NCBI GenBank assembly: GCA_036267635.1
Contig: DATAVR010000024.1
Coordinates: 104,262 to 168,261 of the forward strand
Length of the DNA stretch: 64,000 bases
Direction: 5' to 3'
Source: JADGRB01 sp036267635
Lineage (GTDB): Bacteria; Myxococcota_A; Polyangia; Fen-1088
Under the pieces are notes generated by a model. That model was not told the origin of the DNA, did not search any database, and saw nothing but the letters and a program-made list of their open reading frames with translations. Position 1 is the first letter of the stretch. Every line of letters starts with the position of its first letter. Made by a program: the position numbers and the translations under genes. Of this stretch, positions 1 to 11,442 are shown in pieces.

Positions 1-1098
1 CTGCTCGAGCCCGCCGGCCATCTGGTTGAACGCCGTCGCCAGCTCGCCGAGCTCGTCTTTCGCCGTCGGCTCGATGCGGGCCTCCAGCTTCCCGGCGCCG
101 ATCTGGCGGGAGCCCGCGACCAGCTCGGCCACCCGATCGCTCAGGCGGCGGGCGAAGATTCGTGCCGCGATCGTTCCGATCAGGGCCGCGACGGCGATCC
201 AGAGCAGCGTGGCCAGCGTGATCCGGTCGACCGGCAAGAGCGCCGCCGTGACCGTCTTGTCCACCAGCGCCCCCATCGCCCAGCGGGAGACCGGCGCGTA
301 GGCGCCGATGAGCCGGCGCCCGTCGCGAACGTACTCGGCGACGACGGCGGAGGACGGGGCCTCCCCCTCGCGCGCGCCGGGCAAGCGAATCGTCTCCAGG
401 TTGCCGACCCCGCCGCGCGAAGCGGAGGCGATGAGGCGGGCGCGCCCGTCGGTGAGGGCGACGTCGGTGTCGGCGCTGGCCAGCTTGGCGACGTAGTTGG
501 CGAGCGGCTTGAGCGACACCTCCGCGGCGAGGATCCTCCGCCCGCCGCCCAGCTTGGGATCGAACGCCACCGCCAGCACGACGTGGGGCAGCCGCATCGG
601 GCCACCGAGGAAGATCGGCCCCATCCCTTGGCCGGCCGACAGCGCGATCCCGAGGGGCGCCATCAGCCCGACCCCCTCGACGTCCGTCGGCCGCATCGGC
701 TCGTGGCCGCTGAAGGCGTCGTAGCGGCCGGGGTTCTCCAGGTAGGCGGGTTGGCCGATCAAGGTGCCGTGCTCGTCGAACATGGCGGCGGCGCAGAAGT
801 CGTCGCTCTGGTGGTAGACGAGCTGCAGAAACTTGACCAGCGCCTCGGGCGAGGGGCTTTGGTCCTGCCCCGAGCGGGTCAAATCGAAGATCTTGGCGTC
901 GACGCGCAGGATCGAGAGCAGGTTGTCGACGTGGCTCTCGGCGTAGCCCGCCACCTGCTTGGCGACCGTCAGCTCGTTTTCTTCCAGCGCGCCGCGCAGC
1001 GCGCCCTGGCCGATGTGCAGCGACGAGTAGCCGGCGATGCCGAGCGGCAACACCGAGACGCCGACCGCGAGCAGCGTCAGCTTGGAGAGCAGCTTCAT
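1..1098 (-). CDS. Cache/HAMP transmembrane sensor, C-terminus cut by window edge
   Basis: The frame is open from the ATG at 1098 to the left edge (366 codons), so only the N-terminal part is visible. It starts MKLLSKLTLLAVGVSVLPLG, a first membrane helix. A ~270-residue extracytoplasmic sensing region follows, which looks like a double-Cache domain. A second helix lies near residues 293-313, and a HAMP linker (RRLSDRVAELVAGSRQIGAG, then DELGELATAFNQM) near 315-366. The output module lies outside the window, so it could be a chemoreceptor, histidine kinase or cyclase. Its ATG overlaps the stop of the upstream TIG lipoprotein gene (ATGA), so the two are probably translationally coupled. Topology is read directly; family assignment is by resemblance. 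Confidence 0.8.
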   Translation of the reverse strand, partial: MKLLSKLTLLAVGVSVLPLGIAGYSSLHIGQGALRGALEENELTVAKQVAGYAESHVDNLLSILRVDAKIFDLTRSGQDQSPSPEALVKFLQLVYHQSDDFCAAAMFDEHGTLIGQPAYLENPGRYDAFSGHEPMRPTDVEGVGLMAPLGIALSAGQGMGPIFLGGPMRLPHVVLAVAFDPKLGGGRRILAAEVSLKPLANYVAKLASADTDVALTDGRARLIASASRGGVGNLETIRLPGAREGEAPSSAVVAEYVRDGRRLIGAYAPVSRWAMGALVDKTVTAALLPVDRITLATLLWIAVAALIGTIAARIFARRLSDRVAELVAGSRQIGAGKLEARIEPTAKDELGELATAFNQMAGGLEQ

Positions 1099-2444
1099 GA
1101 GCCGCCGCTCCCGGGACAGCCACCGTCGGGGAAGGAAGGCTGCCCGGCGTCGCCGGCGCCCGAGCCGGCAGAGCCGGCCGCCGTGCCGTCGTCATATTGG
1201 AATGCGACGTTCGTGCCCGGCAGATAGTCTCCCGCGGGATCGTAGGCCACCACCGCCGCGGTCCCCGAGCCGGGCGGCACCAAGCCCTGGAGGCGGTTGC
1301 TGTTCACGAAGGTGGGGCAGAGCAGCGGCGCTCCGCCGAAGCTGATCTCCGTCGTCGGCGTGAAGCTGTCGCCGACGATGGTGATCGGGACCAGCCCCGC
1401 CGGCGGCCCCGAGGTGGGCGCGATCTCTCGGACGCTGGGCGGGGTCACGAACAGGAAGCTGTCGGTCAGCGTGGCCGTCGCGCCGCCGGTCGTCACCGTG
1501 ACGACCGCGGCGCCGGCCAGATGTGGCGGCGTATACGCCAGTATCGCCGTGGGGGTGACCTGGTAAATGCCGGCGGCTTGACCGTCGAAGGCGAGCTCGG
1601 TCGACCCGCTGACGAAGTCATCTCCGGAGACCGTCACCAGCGTGCCTCCCAGCGTCGTCCCCACCGCCGGCGCGATCCCCGTGGGGACCGGCGCGGGGAC
1701 CAGCTGGAGCGCGAGGCTCGCCGTCGTGGTGAGGCCGCCGCCGCCGGTCGCTTGCGCGTCGATGAAGAGCGTGTCCGGGTTGGAGGCGGGCGTCGGTGCC
1801 GCGAAGGTGAAGGGACAGGAGACGGTGGACCCTCCGCTGACCGGGCAGACGTGCATCGGGAGCGAGACGGTGGCGGTTCCGATCGTCACCTGCAAACCGA
1901 CGAGCTGACCGAGCCCGTCGTCGGCGGTGACCACCAGCGCGACCGGCGCGTCCGCGCCGACGACGCCGCCCTGCGCCGAGCTGGCGATGGTCAAGAGGGG
2001 GGCGATCGTGTCGAGGCCCAGCGAGACGAAGGCGCCCGGCAGCCGCGCCACCACGCCGCCCGGATCGCGGACGACCAGGTCGTAGGCACCGGTGGGAATC
2101 CCGGCCGGCACCGCGGCGCCGAGGATTCCGACGCTCTCCCAGACGACGCCGGTCAGGTCGAAGCTGCCGGCGTTGCCGTCGCCTTGGGCCAAAGGCGGGT
2201 TGGCGGTGAGGGTGGCGCCGAACCCGCTGACGTCGACCCCCGCATTTCCCGACACCGCGTCGAAGCGATAGCTGGGGCGAAATCCGTGGCCGTAGATGGT
2301 GGCGGCCAAGGGGACGTCGCTGTAGCCCGCCGCCGGCATCATCTGGCTGAGCGCAACCGGCTGTTCGGCGCCGACGCCGCACCCCGCGGCCGCGCCTAGG
2401 AGCACAGCAGCCGTGGCGGACCGTGCCGGAGGCATCCGTCGCAT
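1095..2444 (-). CDS. TIG/IPT-domain lipoprotein
   Basis: A 449-residue secreted protein with a lipoprotein signal: hydrophobic stretch then AAGC with the lipid-anchor Cys at residue 22. The body is beta-rich and Gly/Thr/Val-rich. At least two TIG (immunoglobulin-like) domains are visible near residues 250-330 and 335-420, each opening with a P-x-x-G-x-x-x-G-x-x-V-T-I/V-x-G motif. The C-terminus is a Gly/Ser/Asp-rich tail. It sits one base downstream of a flavin reductase gene and overlaps the following sensor gene by 4 bp. Together they form an apparent three-gene operon that may link a surface lipoprotein to sensing. No enzymatic motif is seen. Confidence 0.75.
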   Translation of the reverse strand: MRRMPPARSATAAVLLGAAAGCGVGAEQPVALSQMMPAAGYSDVPLAATIYGHGFRPSYRFDAVSGNAGVDVSGFGATLTANPPLAQGDGNAGSFDLTGVVWESVGILGAAVPAGIPTGAYDLVVRDPGGVVARLPGAFVSLGLDTIAPLLTIASSAQGGVVGADAPVALVVTADDGLGQLVGLQVTIGTATVSLPMHVCPVSGGSTVSCPFTFAAPTPASNPDTLFIDAQATGGGGLTTTASLALQLVPAPVPTGIAPAVGTTLGGTLVTVSGDDFVSGSTELAFDGQAAGIYQVTPTAILAYTPPHLAGAAVVTVTTGGATATLTDSFLFVTPPSVREIAPTSGPPAGLVPITIVGDSFTPTTEISFGGAPLLCPTFVNSNRLQGLVPPGSGTAAVVAYDPAGDYLPGTNVAFQYDDGTAAGSAGSGAGDAGQPSFPDGGCPGSGGS

Positions 2445-2445
2445 T

Positions 2446-3192
2446 CTAGTCGAAAAAGGCTTCCGTCCGGATCTGGGCCTTGCGGTTCACGCCGCGGGCG
2501 ATGAGCTCGCGTTTGACCTCGGTGATCATGGCGCCGTTGCCGACCAGGTAAAACGTCGGCGCCACCAGCTGTGGGAGGCTCTCGAGCAGCGCGGCGGTGA
2601 TCCGCCCGCGGCTCCCCGTCCAGGCCCCGTCGGGCGCGGTCAGGTAGATGCGCAGATCGGCTCCCGCGCCCGCGGCGAGGGTCTCGATCTCGGCCCGCGC
2701 GAACAGGTCGGCCTCCTCGCGCGCCCCCCACATGACGATGCAGCGGCCCACCTGCTCGCCGCTCTCGCGCCGCCGGCCGAGCTCGCCCAGCATCGGCATC
2801 ACCGCCGAGATGCCGGTCCCGGTCGCACCGAAGACGATGTCACCGGCGTGGGCGGGGTCGAGGACGAAGAAGCCGTGCGGTCCGGTCATGTTCACCACCG
2901 TCCCGAGCGGGAGCGTCATCAGAAACTCGGAGGCCTTCCCTTCGGGGATGACCCGGATGATGAACCGCAGGACCTCCCCGGCGTCGCTCTGCGAGGCGAT
3001 CGAGTAGCTGCGGCGGGGAATCGGCTCGGCGCCCGGCGGCGGCGGTCCGATCGAGATCGAAACGAACTGCCCCGCCTTGAACTCCAGTCGGGAGGGCGCG
3101 CGCAGCGCGAAGGAGAGCTCCGCGATGTTGGAGGCGATGATCTCGCGGGCGACGAGCTCCGCCGTGAAGGGGGCTGGCACGGGCGCGATCAT
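2446..3192 (-). CDS. FAD/NAD(P)-binding oxidoreductase, ferredoxin-NADP reductase family
   Basis: A 248-residue flavoprotein of normal length for the ferredoxin/flavodoxin-NADP+ reductase family. The FAD-binding RxYS motif is at residues 61-64 (RSYS). The pyridine-nucleotide motif GATGTG is at 122-127, and the chain ends EAFFD, as in the short bacterial type where a C-terminal aromatic stacks on the flavin. It is expected to be cytosolic and to move electrons between NAD(P)H and a ferredoxin or flavodoxin. It is the first gene of the operon with the TIG lipoprotein (1 bp gap) and the Cache/HAMP sensor. It is divergent from the lipoprotein gene at 3218 across a 25 bp gap. Confidence 0.88.
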   Translation of the reverse strand: MIAPVPAPFTAELVAREIIASNIAELSFALRAPSRLEFKAGQFVSISIGPPPPGAEPIPRRSYSIASQSDAGEVLRFIIRVIPEGKASEFLMTLPLGTVVNMTGPHGFFVLDPAHAGDIVFGATGTGISAVMPMLGELGRRRESGEQVGRCIVMWGAREEADLFARAEIETLAAGAGADLRIYLTAPDGAWTGSRGRITAALLESLPQLVAPTFYLVGNGAMITEVKRELIARGVNRKAQIRTEAFFD

Positions 3193-3205
3193 AATCGAGT
3201 CGTGC

Positions 3206-3211
3206 TAGCTT
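3206..3211 (+). promoter_or_regulatory. Putative -10 box (TAGCTT) six bases before a start codon
   Basis: An extended-type TGC-TAGCTT ends exactly 6 nt before the ATG at 3218, which would place transcription start on the A of the ATG. The match to TATAAT is weak (3/6). The same hexamer recurs upstream of glyA in this window. Confidence 0.3.
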
Positions 3212-3217
3212 CGCCGA

Positions 3218-3913
3218 ATGTCGATCTGCCTGCGCGAGACGCTCACGGTGATGGCGCTGGCGGCCTGCCTCGGCCCAGCCGCCGCCTGCCAGAAGACGGA
3301 CGAGGCGGGTAAGCCCTCGACCGTTCCGCCGCTCGCGCCGGCGGCGGCCTCCCCGGCCGCGCCCCCGCCATCGCCGATGGCGCCCGCGCCCGCGCCCCCG
3401 CCTGCGATGCCTGCTCCCGCCGCTCCGGCAGCAGAGGCACCCGCCGCCGCGGATCCCGCCGCCTCGATCACCGGCTCGATCGTTGTCGCGCCGTCGGTCG
3501 GCAAGGCGCGACCCAAGGCGGGGACGCTCTACCTGGTGGCGCGCCGGATTTCGGACAACCCGAGCGCGCGCGGCACGCTCATCGCCGTCAAGAAGCTGCC
3601 CGCCACCTCCTTCCCGCTGCCGTTCGCGCTCACCGCCGCCGACATGCCGTTTCAAAACGGCCCCTTCGACGGCGATCTGACGTTGACGGCGCGGATCGAC
3701 CAGGACGGCGATCCGTTGACCCACGAAAAGGGGGACGTCTTCGGGACGCTCCCCAAGGTCCACGTCGGCTCGCACGGTGTCAAGCTGGCGCTCGACCAGA
3801 TCCAGAAGGAGACCGAGTCGCTGGCCGGCGGCGCCCCGATCATGGGCGGAATGGGGGGGCCCAACTCCGGTGCGATGCCGGGCGGCGGAGAGCTGCCGCC
3901 GGGCCATCCCTGA
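3218..3913 (+). CDS. Lipoprotein with CcmI/CycH C-terminal-like domain
   Basis: 231 residues. A signal peptide has two possible lipoboxes (C17 in LAAC or C24 in AAAC). A Pro/Ala-rich linker spans about 35-85. From ~85 there is a compact beta domain with GTLYLVARR, LIAVKKLPA and FPLPFALTAADM. This pattern resembles the periplasmic C-terminal domain of the cytochrome c biogenesis factor CcmI/CycH, which contacts apocytochrome partners. No TPR part or other ccm gene is nearby, so it may be a stand-alone relative whose ligand is unknown. The tail is Gly/Met-rich. A double-hairpin repeat element begins 14 bp after the stop. The domain resemblance is by eye. Confidence 0.65.
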   Translation: MSICLRETLTVMALAACLGPAAACQKTDEAGKPSTVPPLAPAAASPAAPPPSPMAPAPAPPPAMPAPAAPAAEAPAAADPAASITGSIVVAPSVGKARPKAGTLYLVARRISDNPSARGTLIAVKKLPATSFPLPFALTAADMPFQNGPFDGDLTLTARIDQDGDPLTHEKGDVFGTLPKVHVGSHGVKLALDQIQKETESLAGGAPIMGGMGGPNSGAMPGGGELPPGHP

Positions 3914-3926
3914 CCGCGTCACCTAC

Positions 3927-4003
3927 GATCGCGTGAAGGAGCGCGAGCTCTGCTCGCGCGAGCCCATCGCGGCGGGCGAGGGGCCCCTCCGGGGGTCCCT
4001 CAT
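3927..4003 (+). repeat. Double-hairpin REP-like element, copy D
   Basis: Most diverged of four related elements in the window. It opens GATCGCGTG like copies A and B. Hairpin 1 is a perfect 8 bp stem (3941-3948 with 3952-3959, loop TCT). Hairpin 2 is a 10 bp stem with one G-T wobble (3978-3987 with 3992-4001). A TCGCGG core separates them, as in the other copies. It lies in the 3' untranslated region between two plus-strand genes. The stem sequences differ from the other copies but the architecture is kept. Confidence 0.65.
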
Positions 4004-4022
4004 GTGATAGTTTGCGCGGCAC

Positions 4023-4262
4023 ATGGACTACAAAAAGCTGCGCGACATGGTCAGCCACCGGACCACGTTCGAGTACGACTCGGGGGCAAAGATCATCGGG
4101 ACGATCGCCGCCTGCATGCCGGCCAACGGGCCGGTGCAGATGCTGGTGCTGTCGAAGGTGCAGGTGCTCGACGCCAGCCAGAGCGTCATCGCCAAGTACG
4201 AGGAGCTGCCGCTGGTCCCCAATAACCTGATCGGCTTCCAGATCACGGAGGGGCCATTGTGA
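4023..4262 (+). CDS. Small conserved-looking protein, possible Sm-like/beta-barrel fold
   Basis: 79 residues, MDYKKLRDMV then a run of alternating hydrophobic strands (TTFEYDSGAKIIGTIAACM, VQMLVLSKVQVLD) and a C-terminal LIGFQITEGPL. I do not recognise the family. The short beta-rich layout with a Gly in strand 2 is reminiscent of small SH3/Sm-like barrels, but this is speculation. There is no signal peptide, so it is probably cytosolic. Its stop overlaps the GTG start of the next gene by 4 bp (GTGA), arguing that it is really translated and coupled. A GATAGT -10-like hexamer is at 4006-4011, 11 nt before the ATG. Confidence 0.65.
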   Translation: MDYKKLRDMVSHRTTFEYDSGAKIIGTIAACMPANGPVQMLVLSKVQVLDASQSVIAKYEELPLVPNNLIGFQITEGPL

Positions 4263-5770
4263 AGCGGGCGGCGACGCTGGTCGCCGTTTTCGTCGCGTCG
4301 CTGGCCGGCGCCTGCGCCGGGCCGAGCTACACCATTGTCGATGACCCGTTCGACATCCCCGAGACCACCGGCGCGCCGGAGATCAGCGCCGTGGTCGACG
4401 CCGGCGGCGGTGACGTGACCTTGTCGGGCCCGCTGGCGATGGAGCCGTCCGACGGCGTGGCCGTCATCGGGGAGACGCTCTGGATTCGCGGCAGCTCGTT
4501 CGGTCGTCAGCCGACGGTGCAGGTGGGCGGTCGGCCGGCGGCGGTCCTGGGGCGGACGCGCGAGGGGGGGCTCGTGGTGCGGGTCCCGGCCGGGGCGCCG
4601 GCGGGATCGCAGGCGGTCGTGGTGAGCAACGAGCTCGGCAAGAGCGAGCGCCCCCTCAACATTCGCCGCTACGCCGCCGTGCTGGCGCCGGGCAGCGGCC
4701 AGATCGGCTGGAGCGAGCTCGGCGCCGACGGCCCGATCGCGGCCGGCGCCACCCCGGTCGCCGATGCGCGCTGGCTCGCTCTGTCGAGCGACGGCCGCGC
4801 CGGCTACGTCGCGGAGGCGCACGGCGGAACGATCGACGTCATCGATCTGCCGGCGCCCGGCGCGCCGAAGGTCATCTATCGGCTGGAGCTGGGGAGCGCC
4901 GGGGGCGCGGTGCTGGCGCTGGCGGCGGCGGCGCGGGCGCCGGTGCTGGCCGTGGTGCGCGCGAACGACGTGGTCCTCGTCGACACCAGCTCGCCGCTGC
5001 ACCCGGCGCGCAGCGAGCCGCGCGCGTTCCCGCAGGCGGTGCGCGATGCCAAGATCGTCGCCGCCGACGTCTCGCCCGACGGCAAGCTGCTGGCGCTCGC
5101 CACCGAGGCCGGCAACCAGGTGGTGATGCTCGATCTCGGACCGGCCGGACACGCGCCCGTCGCCGCCACGCTCGCCATCGCCCCCGAGGTCCGGGAGAGC
5201 GTGCTTTGCGACGTGGCGTTCGCGCCGGCCGGCGACACGCTCTGGGTGCTCTCGGGCGACACCCCGCGCAGCGCGGCGGTCGGTCCGGAGCCGACGGAGC
5301 TGCGGGCTGTGCGGCTGTCGAGCGACCCGCAGTCGTTGATCAAGATGACGCCGGCGCGGGTCCTCGAGATCGGCGAGGCCGCGGCGCCGCTGGGCCTGGG
5401 CGTCGGCCGCGCGCTGCCGCTGGCAAGCGGCGCGGCGATCCGGCTGCCGCCGGAACGAAACGCCGTCTTCTTCGCCGCCGCGGCGCACGGGCAGGGGGGC
5501 ACCGGGATCTTTCGCGTCGGCTCCGAAGACGCCGCGACGGTGATCGTGGCCAGCCCGGCCCGCCTCGGGCGTCCGGACATCTCGCCCGAGGGGCGCTGGC
5601 TGCTGGCGCCCGCGGCGGCGCCCGACGGCGCGGTTCACATCTTGGCCGCCGCCATCGACGGCCGCCCCGCGCCGGCCGGATCGGCCCGCCCGGTCGACGC
5701 CGTCGCGGCCGCCGCCGGAGAGATGCCGGCCGCGGTCCGTCCGGCGCCAGAGCTGAGGATCCAGCCCTGA
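4259..5770 (+). CDS. Lipoprotein with TIG domain and predicted beta-propeller
   Basis: 503 residues starting with GTG in a GTGA overlap. The lipobox LAGAC puts the lipidated Cys at residue 19. A TIG-like domain occupies about 70-145 (GETLWIRGSSFG, then VVVSNELGKSERPL). The rest is a series of ~45-residue beta blades with YVTN/WD-like features such as LALSSDGRAGYVAEAHGG and VSPDGKLLALATEAGN, consistent with a surface or periplasmic beta-propeller. No catalytic motif is evident. It is co-transcribed with the small gene before it and the acylphosphatase after it. This is the second TIG lipoprotein within 3 kb, which suggests a shared cell-surface theme. Confidence 0.72.
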   Translation: MKRAATLVAVFVASLAGACAGPSYTIVDDPFDIPETTGAPEISAVVDAGGGDVTLSGPLAMEPSDGVAVIGETLWIRGSSFGRQPTVQVGGRPAAVLGRTREGGLVVRVPAGAPAGSQAVVVSNELGKSERPLNIRRYAAVLAPGSGQIGWSELGADGPIAAGATPVADARWLALSSDGRAGYVAEAHGGTIDVIDLPAPGAPKVIYRLELGSAGGAVLALAAAARAPVLAVVRANDVVLVDTSSPLHPARSEPRAFPQAVRDAKIVAADVSPDGKLLALATEAGNQVVMLDLGPAGHAPVAATLAIAPEVRESVLCDVAFAPAGDTLWVLSGDTPRSAAVGPEPTELRAVRLSSDPQSLIKMTPARVLEIGEAAAPLGLGVGRALPLASGAAIRLPPERNAVFFAAAAHGQGGTGIFRVGSEDAATVIVASPARLGRPDISPEGRWLLAPAAAPDGAVHILAAAIDGRPAPAGSARPVDAVAAAAGEMPAAVRPAPELRIQP

Positions 5771-5775
5771 AGCGT

Positions 5776-6057
5776 GTGCGAGCGGTGGTGCGGGGGCGGG
5801 TGCAGGGGGTCGGGTTTCGCGCCGCCGCCGCTTACGAGGCGCGGCGCCTCGGCGTCGGCGGTTGGGTGCGGAATCTTCTCGACGGGACGGTAGAGGTCGA
5901 GGCGACCGGCGCGGCGGAGTCCGTCGACGCGCTCGTCAGTTGGCTCAGCCAGGGGCCGCGCGGCGCGCGCGTGGCGGGGGTCGACGCGCACGACCTCTCA
6001 TCGGATCTCTCATCTGTGGCGCAGCTCGAATCTGGGGACGAATTCGCGATACGCTGA
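5776..6057 (+). CDS. acyP: Acylphosphatase
   Basis: Small (~93 residues) enzyme hydrolysing acyl phosphates. The signature VRGRVQGVGFR at the N-terminus carries the substrate-binding Arg, and GGWVRNLLDGTVEVEATG supplies the catalytic Asn in the usual spacing. The annotated start is GTG 5776. A CTG at 5767 would give the family-typical N-terminus xKRVRAVVRGR. It overlaps the previous stop as CTGA and lies 8 nt after a GAGG (5755-5758), so the true start may be CTG. The gene is tightly linked to acs 16 bp downstream; acetyl phosphate metabolism is a plausible but unproven link. Confidence 0.88.
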   Translation: MRAVVRGRVQGVGFRAAAAYEARRLGVGGWVRNLLDGTVEVEATGAAESVDALVSWLSQGPRGARVAGVDAHDLSSDLSSVAQLESGDEFAIR

Positions 6058-6073
6058 CCGCACGGAGGGCGCG

Positions 6074-8059
<1,986 letters not shown>

Positions 8060-8080
8060 CGAGGCGACACGCTGACAGGT

Positions 8081-8111
8081 CCCTGCCCGACGACAATCGA
8101 CGCGGGCAGGG
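8081..8111 (+). terminator. Hairpin after acs, weak rho-independent terminator
   Basis: Perfect 9 bp inverted repeat CCCTGCCCG (8081-8089) and CGGGCAGGG (8103-8111) with a 13-nt loop, followed by only three Ts. It lies 21 bp after the acs stop. Confidence 0.45.
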
Positions 8112-8183
8112 ATTTGCCGCGCCGGCGACGGTCGCGCGCGTCCAGTCCGCGTCGGTGGTACCGAGGCCAATTGCAGACGGGCG

Positions 8184-8402
8184 TCAGAGCGGGCGGACGG
8201 GCATGCAGAGCAGACAGGGGAAAGCGCCGGTCTTCTCGTCGACCACGAAGTCGGGCTCGTAGATCTCGAGCGCGGAACGGTCGTCGGGTTGATAGCGGCT
8301 CCTGGGCAGCCAGTCGACGACCAACTTGTTCCAGGCGCCGCGGACCTCGGCGGCGACGCCGCTGAAGCGACTGCGGGCCGTGTACGAACGATGGTGAGAC
8401 AT
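8184..8402 (-). pseudogene. Truncated GyrI-like/AraC effector-binding domain
   Basis: 72 residues from the ATG at 8402 (an ATG at 8444 would add 14). The sequence VRGAWNKLVVDWLPRSRY, then ALEIYEPDF and a terminal LLCMPVRPL, matches the C-terminal half of GyrI-like small-molecule-binding domains. These are normally ~150 residues and are often the C-terminal part of AraC-family regulators. The N-terminal half and any DNA-binding domain are missing. Immediately beyond lies the start of the nucleotidyltransferase module. I read it as a remnant broken by insertion or deletion, although a very short functional protein cannot be excluded. Confidence 0.5.
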
Positions 8403-8452
8403 CGGGTGCGGTTCGGGGCATCCTACCTGTCCAGCCGAGCACAATCAGCCCG

Positions 8453-8461
8453 TGGTAAAAT
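8453..8461 (+). promoter_or_regulatory. Extended -10 promoter element TGG-TAAAAT
   Basis: A 5/6 match to TATAAT with an upstream TGn extension. It ends 6 nt before the GTG at 8468, so the predicted transcript starts at the start codon. No Shine-Dalgarno is seen. Confidence 0.5.
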
Positions 8462-8467
8462 CACCCG

Positions 8468-8701
8468 GTGAGCGAAGCGGAAGAACGACGGCAAGCCCGG
8501 GGAAACTGGCAGGTCCGGAAGTTTGGGATCGGGGCTGCCGAGGAATCCGCTGACTATGACGCTCTGTTTTGGGCGGGTATCCCGCCCGAGCGGCGTGCCG
8601 CCGCCGTATGGGAACAGAGCCTCGAGCTGTATTCGCTGACGGATCCTGAGGCGCGTGAATCAAGACTTCCTCGATCTGATCTCCGCCTTCAACGCCGCTG
8701 A
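8468..8701 (+). CDS. Small partner protein of nucleotidyltransferase module (putative antitoxin)
   Basis: 77 residues, GTG start. The core DYDALFWAGIPPERRAAAVW then LYSL and a terminal ESRLPRSDLRLQRR resembles short proteins commonly encoded directly upstream of stand-alone nucleotidyltransferases (pattern D-x-x-F-W/Y-x-x-x-P-E-R, then R-L-P-R). It overlaps the next gene by 47 bp in another frame, typical of a coupled two-gene cassette. A role as antitoxin is inferred from arrangement only. The strong -10 box six bases upstream supports this start. Confidence 0.6.
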   Translation: MSEAEERRQARGNWQVRKFGIGAAEESADYDALFWAGIPPERRAAAVWEQSLELYSLTDPEARESRLPRSDLRLQRR

Positions 8702-9113
8702 GGTGCGGTATTTGGTCGTTGGCGCCTACGCTGTCGGGGTGCATGGCCACCCGCGCGCCACGAAGGACCTTGACGTCTGGATCGAGGCGTCGCCGGAGAA
8801 CGCGGCGCGGTTGATGAATGCGTTGAGGGCATTCGGTGCGCCGATCGGCGAGCTCGAAGCCTGCAATTTCGAGACGCCTGGAACCGGTTTCATGATGGGA
8901 AATCCACCGCGGAGGATCGACGTGCTCACCCAGATCGAGGGGGTGCGGTTTGACGAGGTCGCGCCGCGCGCCATCGAGGCGAGCTTCGATGGGGTCCCGA
9001 CCCGGGTCATCGGGCTCGAAGATCTCCTGACCAACAAGCGTGCCGCCGGAAGACTTCAGGACCTCGCCGACGTCCGCGCACTCGAACGCCTTCGCGGTCT
9101 CACCGCGCGTTGA
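8655..9113 (+). CDS. MNT-type nucleotidyltransferase (putative toxin/modifier)
   Basis: 152 residues, GTG start. It has the minimal nucleotidyltransferase fold: VVGAYAV helix (the usual G-S/G is here G-A), RATKDLDVWIE with the metal-binding D38 and D40, and RRIDVL with the third carboxylate D89. So the active-site triad is intact. A C-terminal helical part contains VIGLEDLLTNKRA, frequent in DUF6036-like and AbiEii-like families. With the small upstream gene it forms a toxin-antitoxin-like cassette, probably horizontally acquired: AT content is higher and codon use less GC-biased than in the flanking housekeeping genes. Target RNA or protein is unknown. Confidence 0.75.
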   Translation: MNQDFLDLISAFNAAEVRYLVVGAYAVGVHGHPRATKDLDVWIEASPENAARLMNALRAFGAPIGELEACNFETPGTGFMMGNPPRRIDVLTQIEGVRFDEVAPRAIEASFDGVPTRVIGLEDLLTNKRAAGRLQDLADVRALERLRGLTAR

Positions 9114-9146
9114 GCCGACTCGAAGCCGCTGAGCGACGCGCCTGCT

Positions 9147-11186
<2,040 letters not shown>

Positions 11187-11213
11187 AGGTGCGCCATCGT
11201 ACCGCGAATGGGT

Positions 11214-11219
11214 TATATA
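11214..11219 (+). promoter_or_regulatory. Putative -10 box TATATA before the Trm112-like gene
   Basis: An AT-only hexamer in a GC-rich 39 bp divergent gap, ending 6 nt before the ATG at 11226. There is no room for a Shine-Dalgarno. Confidence 0.4.
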
Positions 11220-11225
11220 CGCCGC

Positions 11226-11399
11226 ATGGCGGTCAACAGAGAGCTCATCGACATCCTGGCCTGCCCCAAGTGCAAGGGGGCGCTCAAGCTGCGCGCCGAC
11301 GAGTCGGCGTTCGAGTGCGGCGCCTGCAAGCTCGTTTACCTGGTCGTCGACGACATCCCGAACTTCATCCTGGAAGAGGCCCAGCCGCTCGTCGGCTGA
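11226..11399 (+). CDS. Trm112/UPF0434-family zinc-ribbon protein
   Basis: 57 residues with four Cys as CPKC (13-16) and CGAC (31-34), a zinc ribbon. It begins with the family-typical RELIDILACPKCKG and ends VVDDIPNFILEEA. Length is normal for UPF0434/YcaR proteins. Eukaryotic Trm112 relatives activate methyltransferases; the bacterial role is not settled. The ATG was chosen because it gives the conserved N-terminus and sits 6 nt after the -10-like box. Confidence 0.85.
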   Translation: MAVNRELIDILACPKCKGALKLRADESAFECGACKLVYLVVDDIPNFILEEAQPLVG

Positions 11400-11442
11400 G
11401 GCGGTCCGTCGGGGCGCCCCCGGAGCTTCCCGGCTAGATTTT

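Noticed and set aside
8466..8479. CGGTGAGCGAAGCG shared between 8466 and 56285
   Set aside because: A 14-nt identity between two places in 64 kb of GC-rich DNA on either strand is expected by chance; the surrounding bases do not align.
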